Shown here: positions 16,161 through 21,289 of the stretch, piece after piece
Layout of the letters: each line of letters begins with the position of its first letter
How positions within the stretch are numbered: position 1 is the stretch's first letter
NCBI GenBank assembly: GCA_025210965.1
Contig: JAOAQY010000023.1
Span: 1 to 32,408, forward strand
Source of the DNA: Tissierellales bacterium
GTDB lineage: Bacteria; Bacillota; Clostridia; Tissierellales; JAOAQY01
Length of the DNA: 32,408 nt
Direction of reading: 5' to 3'
The notes under the pieces: generated by a model
The model's input: the letters and a program-made list of their open reading frames with translations, nothing else
Told to the model about the DNA's origin: nothing
Databases searched by the model: none
Position numbers and translations under genes: made by a program

Positions 16161-17462
16161 TTACTCATTTAAGATTGTTGCAATTCCTTCTTCAGCACTT
16201 TTTTGCATATTTGCTGCTGCTTCTTCTGGAGTCGCTAAACCATTTATAACTGCCTCTAATTCAGGTCTCATAGCATCCCAAATGGCTCTCATTTGAGGTA
16301 CTGTAGGCATAGGTGTTGTATACTCAATTGTTGCTATAGACGCTTTTTGTAACTCATCATTTTTGACTTCATCTAATTCTCTAGCTGCCATAACTGCTGG
16401 CGCCTCTGATGCAATCAATGCATATTTACCGTTATTCTCTGCACTCATTACATATTCCATAAATTCTTTAAGTGCTACTGCCTTTTCGTCTTTAACATAT
16501 TCTGGAATCACAAATCCTTTTGTTGAAGAATAAAATGTCATGTGATTTCCACCATCAGGTAACTTAGGTGCTGGTGCAATGCCTAAGTCAATACCAGCAT
16601 CTTTATAAGCACTCCATGACCACGCACCATTTAAAATATAAGCTGATTTTCCTTGTTTAAACATTGTATCTGGCATGTCATAATCCATGCCTTCTTCACC
16701 TAATTTATATTTATCTCTAACATCTACGACAAATTGTAGTGCTTTAATCATAGCTTCTGTATTTAATGTTGGCTTCAACTCATTATCCATTACAGATCCA
16801 CCATAACCATTAAATATACCAACAAACCAGAATGGCTCTTTTGAATTATATAAGAATCCATAAGTATTTTTTTCTAACTCTTTATTTGTATTATTTTGAT
16901 GCTCAGCTGCTAATGCAACGAAATCTTCCCACTTTTCTGGTACTTCTTTAACCAATGCTTTATTGTAAAGCATTGCTATTTGATTTCCATTAGTCATTGG
17001 AATTTCATAATACTTGCCATCCATCTTTCCAGCATCCATTGCATTTTGATCAAATCCAGCAAGAAAATCTTCAGACATTATATTTGTAACAGGTTGTATT
17101 AACTGACTAACTAAAAAGATTCCGACATTGTCATCTGGTCCATAAACCAAGTCTGGTCCTTCTCCAGCCAAAGCTGCTGTTTGGAAGTTAGTTCTAAGTT
17201 CTTCTGTTTCATAGTGAGTTCTCACAACTTTTACATTAGGTTTCATTTTCATGTAATCTGCAATTAATTCATCCATATACTCTTGATTTGCAGGTTCCAT
17301 TTGCTCCCATAAATTAAGTTCTACCTTTGCTTCTGCTACATTTTCGGAACCGCTTTCCTTATTGTCACTTGCAGACTCATTATCACTACTTTGACCGCAT
17401 GCAGATAAAGAAAATGCTAGCACCGCCACCATCATCATTGAAAACAATTTTTTCATTTTCAT
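16161..17462 (-). CDS. malE: Maltodextrin-binding lipoprotein, MalE/MdxE type
   Basis: A 433-residue extracellular solute-binding protein. The N-terminus is a lipoprotein signal peptide (MKMKKLFSMMMVAVLAFS) ending in the lipobox LSAC with the lipidated cysteine at residue 22, followed by a Ser/Asn/Glu-rich linker. The mature part has the family 1 features: VELNLWEQMEP, LAGEGPDLVYGPDDNVG, KALVKEVPEKWEDF and GKSAYILNGAWSWSAYKDAG. It captures maltodextrins outside the membrane for MalFG. GGGAGG lies 8 nt before the ATG. It is the first gene of the operon, directly after a consensus promoter and an operator. Substrate is inferred from context and overall resemblance. Confidence 0.93.
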   Translation of the reverse strand: MKMKKLFSMMMVAVLAFSLSACGQSSDNESASDNKESGSENVAEAKVELNLWEQMEPANQEYMDELIADYMKMKPNVKVVRTHYETEELRTNFQTAALAGEGPDLVYGPDDNVGIFLVSQLIQPVTNIMSEDFLAGFDQNAMDAGKMDGKYYEIPMTNGNQIAMLYNKALVKEVPEKWEDFVALAAEHQNNTNKELEKNTYGFLYNSKEPFWFVGIFNGYGGSVMDNELKPTLNTEAMIKALQFVVDVRDKYKLGEEGMDYDMPDTMFKQGKSAYILNGAWSWSAYKDAGIDLGIAPAPKLPDGGNHMTFYSSTKGFVIPEYVKDEKAVALKEFMEYVMSAENNGKYALIASEAPAVMAARELDEVKNDELQKASIATIEYTTPMPTVPQMRAIWDAMRPELEAVINGLATPEEAAANMQKSAEEGIATILNE

Positions 17463-17490
17463 TGTTCATCCTCCCTAACTTTTGCATTTT

Positions 17491-17504
17491 TGCAACCGTT
17501 TGCA
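17491..17504 (-). promoter_or_regulatory. LacI/CcpA-type operator at the malE transcription start
   Basis: On the minus strand TGCAAACGGTTGCA, a one-mismatch palindrome around CG. It differs by one base from the operator at 1480-1493. It begins about 8 nt after the -10 box, so it covers roughly +1 to +14, the classic position for repression. An adjacent symmetric TTGCATTTTTGCAA (17482-17495) may be a weaker accessory site. Confidence 0.85.
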
Positions 17505-17511
17505 CAACTTC

Positions 17512-17540
17512 ATTATAATTCTTCTTTTGAGAATTGTCAA
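17512..17540 (-). promoter_or_regulatory. Promoter of the maltodextrin operon
   Basis: On the minus strand a fully consensus SigA promoter: TTGACA (17535-17540), 17-nt spacer, TATAAT (17512-17517). Transcription should start near 17505, at the edge of the operator. A consensus core promoter with an overlapping operator fits strong, repressor-controlled expression. Confidence 0.85.
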
Positions 17541-17639
17541 ATAATTTATTATATTTCGTCGTTTAACGGCTTTCCATGCATTTATTCCCAATTTAATAGA
17601 GTTTAAACTTCTTTTTTGAGCATCAAAGCTCCAAAGTTA

Positions 17640-17661
17640 TGCTAGCGTTTGCACAACTTCA
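17640..17661 (-). repeat. Upstream partial copy of the malE operator
   Basis: The 16-mer CGTTTGCACAACTTCA at 17646-17661 also occurs at 17497-17512, where it spans the right half of the operator and the edge of the -10 box. The upstream copy is preceded by TGCTAG rather than a good left half-site (TGCTAGCGTTTGCA, 17640-17653). It may be an auxiliary operator 149 bp upstream or a remnant of a duplicated promoter. Apart from this and the promoter, 17541-17662 shows no gene. Confidence 0.6.
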
Positions 17662-17662
17662 C

Positions 17663-17689
17663 AAAAAAAGATGGAGAAAAATCTCCACC
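17663..17689 (-). terminator. Strong terminator of the Lys-rich protein gene
   Basis: On the minus strand GGTGGAGA and TCTCCATC form an 8-bp stem with one G-U pair, a TTTT loop, then seven T. It lies about 38 nt after the stop at 17727 and insulates the malE promoter from upstream transcription. Confidence 0.85.
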
Positions 17690-17726
17690 TTTAAATTATA
17701 TCAAAAAGCTATATTAAAAAACTATC

Positions 17727-18485
17727 CTAAAAATTTTCGTCATCTTCATCTATTATTAGAATTTCTTCTTCTAATTCTTCCTCAAAATCTATTTCGCCCT
17801 CTATCTCTTCCATCATTATTTCATCGTTAACATCTTCCGCTTCATTGATTTCCTCCACATCAGTAAGTTTGATTTCATCATCCTTATCTTTTATAGATAT
17901 AAGTTCGTCATCGCTTTTTTTATCAACAATGCTTTCCGTTTTTATATTTTCTAACATCAAATTTATCTTAGAATCTATCATTTGCTCCTGAATTTTAAAA
18001 TATTCTTCCACCTTCGACAATATATATATCACTCCAGCTCCAAGCATCAATATCAAGGCTTGAATCAAACTCATAGTCTGTGTTTTTCCACTTGAATCCT
18101 GAATTTGTGGTAAAAATGGAACATTTAAATCCGAAGCTCTAACTAAAAGAATCAAACCTCCTAAAACACAAATTGCCACTATATATTTCTTCTTTGATTT
18201 CTTTTCTTTTTTTGATTTTTTAACTGATTTCTTAGCTTTACTTGACTTCTTTGATTTTTTTACTTTCTTCGATTTATCTACTTTATTTTCATTTCTATCA
18301 GTTTCACTTTCGGAAACTTTTTCACCTGAATTCTCGGACTCCTCCTTGCTGTTCTTCTTGCCTTTTCCAGCTTTTTTTACTTCTTTAAAACAATTTTCAC
18401 AATAAATAGAACCATTCAATTTACAGATCTGTAAAAAAGAAAGTTCTTTAGAACATTTTTCACATTTCTTTTTAGCTTTAGCCAT
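17727..18485 (-). CDS. Lys-rich zinc-ribbon membrane protein, unknown function
   Basis: A 252-residue protein I do not recognise. In order: a zinc-ribbon-like N-terminus (Cys8-x2-Cys11, Cys21, Cys29-x2-Cys32); a highly basic Lys/Ser low-complexity linker to about residue 100 (e.g. KKSVKKSKKEKKSKKK); two hydrophobic segments at about 101-116 (YIVAICVLGGLILLV) and 138-157 (MSLIQALILMLGAGVIYILS); a helical stretch; and a very acidic C-terminus rich in Glu, Asp and Ile. If both hydrophobic segments span the membrane, both charged ends face the cytoplasm. The basic linker could bind nucleic acid or the membrane surface, but this is speculation. A weak ribosome binding site (GGAGTGGTG) precedes the ATG; a strong terminator follows the gene. 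Confidence 0.8.
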   Translation of the reverse strand: MAKAKKKCEKCSKELSFLQICKLNGSIYCENCFKEVKKAGKGKKNSKEESENSGEKVSESETDRNENKVDKSKKVKKSKKSSKAKKSVKKSKKEKKSKKKYIVAICVLGGLILLVRASDLNVPFLPQIQDSSGKTQTMSLIQALILMLGAGVIYILSKVEEYFKIQEQMIDSKINLMLENIKTESIVDKKSDDELISIKDKDDEIKLTDVEEINEAEDVNDEIMMEEIEGEIDFEEELEEEILIIDEDDENF

Positions 18486-18571
18486 ATGTCACCACTCCGA
18501 TCACTCTGTTGAATCTTATCAACATCTATCCATTGATATTATCGACATATCCCTAGACTATCTTTAATTAA

Positions 18572-19030
18572 CTATTTTTCTTTTCTTCCATGATTACCAT
18601 GATTACATCTTGATTGACATTGTCCTTCATGTTTGCATACTAAAAGCTTTGACTCACAATTAGGACATTTTATCTCTTCTTTTGAATCAAAAACAATTTC
18701 AACCTCGCTGTTACAATCTTTACATATCATTTTACACTTAGATTTCGAATAATTTCCACCCTGTATTTTTATAGCCTTTCCATTAACCAATGCATCAGCT
18801 ATTTTTTCTTTGGCAGAATAGTATATTCGCTGAAAAGTCTGTCTTGAAACTGCCATTTTTTCAGAACATGAGCTTTGGTCTAAACCTACTGAATCTTTTA
18901 GCCTTATAGCTTCGAACTCTTCGATTTTAAGAGTTACTTCCTCTAATTCATACAGAGGAACACCCATTGGTTTAAAATATGAGCACTCTGGTAATTTCTC
19001 TATTTTTCTACACTTTATTGGTCTTGGCAT
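18572..19030 (-). CDS. DUF134/UPF0251 family DNA-binding protein with zinc-ribbon tail
   Basis: A 152-residue protein starting MPRPIKCRKIEKLPECSYFK, the hallmark of DUF134. The HTH resembles sigma-70 region 4 (LTLKIEEFEAIRLKDSVGLD is approximated by VTLKIEEFEAIRLKDSVGLD, then MAVSRQTFQRIYYSAKEKIA). The C-terminus adds a zinc ribbon (CKMICKDCNSEV, then CPNCESKLLVC) and a Cys/His-rich end (CKHEGQCQSRCNHGNHG). Family members are predicted regulators of unknown target. The gene overlaps the ANTAR gene by 23 nt; its ribosome binding site GGAGGG lies inside that gene, so the two are translationally coupled and probably act in one pathway, which is not known. Confidence 0.88.
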   Translation of the reverse strand: MPRPIKCRKIEKLPECSYFKPMGVPLYELEEVTLKIEEFEAIRLKDSVGLDQSSCSEKMAVSRQTFQRIYYSAKEKIADALVNGKAIKIQGGNYSKSKCKMICKDCNSEVEIVFDSKEEIKCPNCESKLLVCKHEGQCQSRCNHGNHGRKEK

Positions 19031-19595
19031 CTTTTCCCTCCAAAATTTCCTTTGCTACTTTTACTAATGACTTGCACTCATCCATACTCGTCTTTCGCAG
19101 ATAAGCATAGGCTTTATCTTCATCCCATTTAAATTGACTAATTAAAACATACTTAGCTTTCTCAATTATTTTTTGATTTGCAAGCCTATTTTTTAGTTTA
19201 TCCAGTTCTTTTTGCATTTTGTTGACTTTATCTAAGCTCAACATAATAAGCCCTAGTGCCGAATAAAAAGAATCCGGTGAAATTGGATATTCAAAACTCC
19301 CAAATACATTCTCTGAATAGCTAATCTCAAACCTCATTTTTTCTTTATCATCCAATATATATGCTATTGGTGACAACTTATCCACCTCAAATACTTCTCC
19401 TAATTGAAAACTATCCATGCCTTTAATCTGTCTATCGATTATAGCCAAATACGGATATTGGCTCCTAGCAATTCTAAGTGCAGCATAACCATCATCTACA
19501 ACGGCAACTCTATATCCTCTAGCCCTCAACAATCTAGAAACAATATCTTTCGTTCCACTCTGACTGCTAACAAGTAAAATTTTTTCTTCAGCCAT
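19008..19595 (-). CDS. ANTAR-domain antitermination regulator with degenerate receiver
   Basis: A 195-residue protein with an N-terminal receiver-like domain (about 1-120), a short coiled coil (about 123-137) and a C-terminal ANTAR RNA-binding domain (about 135-187; KIIEKAKYVLISQFKWDEDK, AYLRKTSMDECKSLVKVAKE). ANTAR proteins bind paired hairpins in nascent RNA and block termination. The receiver keeps an Asp at the phosphoacceptor position (Asp54) but has Ser-Ser where the acidic pair belongs and Tyr in place of the conserved Lys before Pro, so it may not be phosphorylated normally. It lies directly after glnA, and clostridial glnA genes are known to be followed by such regulators (NitR type). 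AGGAGG precedes the ATG by 7 nt. Confidence 0.88.
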   Translation of the reverse strand: MAEEKILLVSSQSGTKDIVSRLLRARGYRVAVVDDGYAALRIARSQYPYLAIIDRQIKGMDSFQLGEVFEVDKLSPIAYILDDKEKMRFEISYSENVFGSFEYPISPDSFYSALGLIMLSLDKVNKMQKELDKLKNRLANQKIIEKAKYVLISQFKWDEDKAYAYLRKTSMDECKSLVKVAKEILEGKDAKTNKV

Positions 19596-19632
19596 ATTTA
19601 CCTCCTAGCTTGTATACAACAATACTTATTTT

Positions 19633-19661
19633 ATTATATCATGGATTTTTGCTAATTAAAA
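19633..19661 (-). promoter_or_regulatory. Possible promoter of the ANTAR-DUF134 pair
   Basis: On the minus strand TATAAT (19633-19638) lies about 40 nt before the ANTAR start, with a poor -35 (TTTTAA, 19656-19661) at 17 nt that overlaps the glnA terminator. The good -10 suggests independent expression; the weak -35 makes this tentative. Confidence 0.4.
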
Positions 19662-19687
19662 ATAGAGGGTATTCTCCCTCTATTTTT
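19658..19687 (-). terminator. Terminator after glnA
   Basis: A perfect 12-bp stem (AAAAATAGAGGG, 19658-19669, with CCCTCTATTTTT, 19676-19687) and a 6-nt loop, ending in a T-run in either direction. It lies about 28 nt after the glnA stop and separates glnA from the ANTAR gene. Confidence 0.85.
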
Positions 19688-19715
19688 CTAATTTAAATTA
19701 ATTTGTAATTTTTGT

Positions 19716-21041
19716 CTAGAACTTTTTCAAATATCTTTTTCTTTCCCACTCTGTAACAAAACTAGAATAAGCTTTCCACTCTGCCTTTTCAAGACGTCTA
19801 AGTTTCTTAAATGCGTGGTCTCCCAATATTTCTTTCATGAGCTCATCTTCTTTCAAATACTTAATTGCCTCATATAAATTACTTGGAAGATGTTCAATAT
19901 TTTCCTCTTTTAAATCTTCTCTATCCATATCAAATATATTTCTATCAATAGATTTTGTTGGTACTTTATTATTTTTTATACCATCTAAACCTGCCCCTAA
20001 TACACTAGCTAATGCCAAATAAGGATTTGCAGATGGGTCTGGACTTCTAAGTTCTACTCTCGAAGCAGCCCCTCTTTTAGATGGAACTCTTACAAGTGGA
20101 CTTCTATTACTTGCAGACCATGCAATATAAACAGGTGCTTCATATCCTGGAACTAATCGCTTATATGAATTCACTGTCGGATTCGTAATAGCTGTATATG
20201 CTTTTGCATGATCTAATAATCCTGCGATAAAACTATAAGCTTCTTTTGATAATCCTAATTCGTTACTTTCGTCATAGAATGCATTTCCTGAAGCATTTTG
20301 AAGTGACATGTTAATATGCATTCCTGATCCAGCTATACCTTCTAATGGTTTTGGCATAAATGTAGCGTGTAAACCATGTCTTTGCGCTATTATTCTTACA
20401 ACCATTTTAAATGTCATAATATGATCTGCAGCTCTAAGTGCATTCTCATATTTAAAATCAATTTCATGTTGACCTGGAGCACATTCGTGATGAGCTGCCT
20501 CTATTTCAAATCCAATTTCTTTCAGCACACTTATCATATCTCGTCTTGCATTTCCACCCAAATCAACTGGTGACATGTCAAAATATCCTGCATTATCTTG
20601 AGTTTCAAGAACTGCATTTCCTTTTTCATCTGTATTGAATAAAAAGAACTCACACTCTGGTCCAACATTGAATTTATAACCCATATCCTCTGCTTGCTTA
20701 AGTGCTCTTTTTAATATATTTCTTGGACATCCTTCAAATGGTTTTTGATCTCTTGTATATACATCACAAATAATTCTTGCTTCTTTTGGTGACCACGGAA
20801 AAATAATGAACGAAGTCACGTCTGGTTTTAAATACATATCTGATTCTTCGATCCTAACGAATCCATCTATTGATGAACCATCAAACATAATCTCTCCATC
20901 TAACGCAGTGTCAATTTGCTCTACTGGTATTGATACATTTTTCATTACCCCTGCTAAATCAGTAAACTGCAAGTGAATTAACTCTACTCCTCTTGATTTA
21001 ACTAAGTCTCTAACTTCTTCCTTCGTGTAATTGCTATTCAT
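19716..21041 (-). CDS. glnA: Glutamine synthetase, type I
   Basis: GlnA makes glutamine from glutamate, ammonia and ATP. At 441 residues it is the short GSI-alpha form of Gram-positive bacteria. Visible features: LIHLQFTDLAGVMKNV, MFDGSSIDGF, GPECEFFLF (metal-binding Glu), HHECAPGQHEIDF, GSGMHINMSL (substrate loop region), NSYKRLVPGYEAPV and the ATP/metal-binding RGAASRVELRSPDPSANPYL. The adenylylation-site region of GSI-beta enzymes is absent. Start: GGAGAGGTGAT precedes the ATG at 21041; the open frame continues 24 codons upstream, but those codons encode the leader hairpin and have no ribosome binding site. The gene has a near-consensus promoter, a structured leader and a terminator, with an ANTAR regulator next to it. 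Confidence 0.95.
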   Translation of the reverse strand: MNSNYTKEEVRDLVKSRGVELIHLQFTDLAGVMKNVSIPVEQIDTALDGEIMFDGSSIDGFVRIEESDMYLKPDVTSFIIFPWSPKEARIICDVYTRDQKPFEGCPRNILKRALKQAEDMGYKFNVGPECEFFLFNTDEKGNAVLETQDNAGYFDMSPVDLGGNARRDMISVLKEIGFEIEAAHHECAPGQHEIDFKYENALRAADHIMTFKMVVRIIAQRHGLHATFMPKPLEGIAGSGMHINMSLQNASGNAFYDESNELGLSKEAYSFIAGLLDHAKAYTAITNPTVNSYKRLVPGYEAPVYIAWSASNRSPLVRVPSKRGAASRVELRSPDPSANPYLALASVLGAGLDGIKNNKVPTKSIDRNIFDMDREDLKEENIEHLPSNLYEAIKYLKEDELMKEILGDHAFKKLRRLEKAEWKAYSSFVTEWERKRYLKKF

Positions 21042-21073
21042 TACCAAATCACCTCTCCAACTTATTTTCAAAC

Positions 21074-21128
21074 GCAAAAAGGCGTCCACAACAAAGGGTC
21101 TAATACCCATCATTGTGAACGCCTTTGC
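21074..21128 (-). promoter_or_regulatory. Structured glnA leader (attenuator-like hairpin)
   Basis: On the minus strand AAAGGCGTTCACAA pairs with TTGTGGACGCCTTT (21113-21126 with 21078-21091) through 14 pairs, one of them a G-U that would be a C-A mismatch on the other strand. So the element is built to fold in the glnA transcript. An inner GGGT/ACCC hairpin caps it. TTTTTGCGTTTG follows, a short U-tract, about 37 nt before the ATG. It starts about 9 nt after the predicted transcription start. It may be a terminator regulated by the ANTAR protein, or a 5' stabilising stem. Confidence 0.7.
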
Positions 21129-21143
21129 TCACTTATAAAAACA

Positions 21144-21172
21144 ATTATATCTATATCTCACACAAATATCAA
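21144..21172 (-). promoter_or_regulatory. Promoter of glnA
   Basis: On the minus strand TTGATA (21167-21172), 17-nt spacer, TATAAT (21144-21149). One mismatch to the SigA consensus. Predicted transcription start near 21137. No inverted repeat resembling a GlnR box (TGTNAN7TNACA) was seen around it. Confidence 0.7.
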
Positions 21173-21213
21173 GTCTTTTTTTATATTTTTTTAATTCAAA
21201 ATATATTTCTTCT

Positions 21214-21243
21214 TATACAATGCTTATAATTACATGATATAAT
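21214..21243 (+). promoter_or_regulatory. Promoter of the helicase gene
   Basis: TATACA (21214-21219), 18-nt spacer and TATAAT (21238-21243) preceded by TGA (extended -10). It lies about 47 nt before the ATG at 21290 and points away from the glnA promoter. Confidence 0.5.
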
Positions 21244-21289
21244 CATATTGCAAAGTATACTAATTTTATTTTTTAAGAAGGGACTTTAA

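Noticed and set aside
18496-18550. Imperfect direct repeat TTATCAACATCTATCC / TTATCGACATATCC upstream of the Lys-rich protein gene
   Set aside because: Two short, AT-rich, imperfect copies are expected by chance in such DNA; no palindrome or known operator pattern is present.
21042-21113. A 24-codon in-frame N-terminal extension of glnA (beginning MMGIRPFVVDAFL)
   Set aside because: It has no ribosome binding site and its bases form most of the leader hairpin with compensatory G-U pairing; the ATG at 21041 has a good site and gives the normal GlnA N-terminus.
21060-21137. Classical ANTAR target (two hairpins with A1/G4 hexaloops) in the glnA leader
   Set aside because: Only one long stem with an inner GGGT/ACCC hairpin can be drawn by eye, and no pair of AxxGxx hexaloops was found. 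A covariance-model search would settle it.
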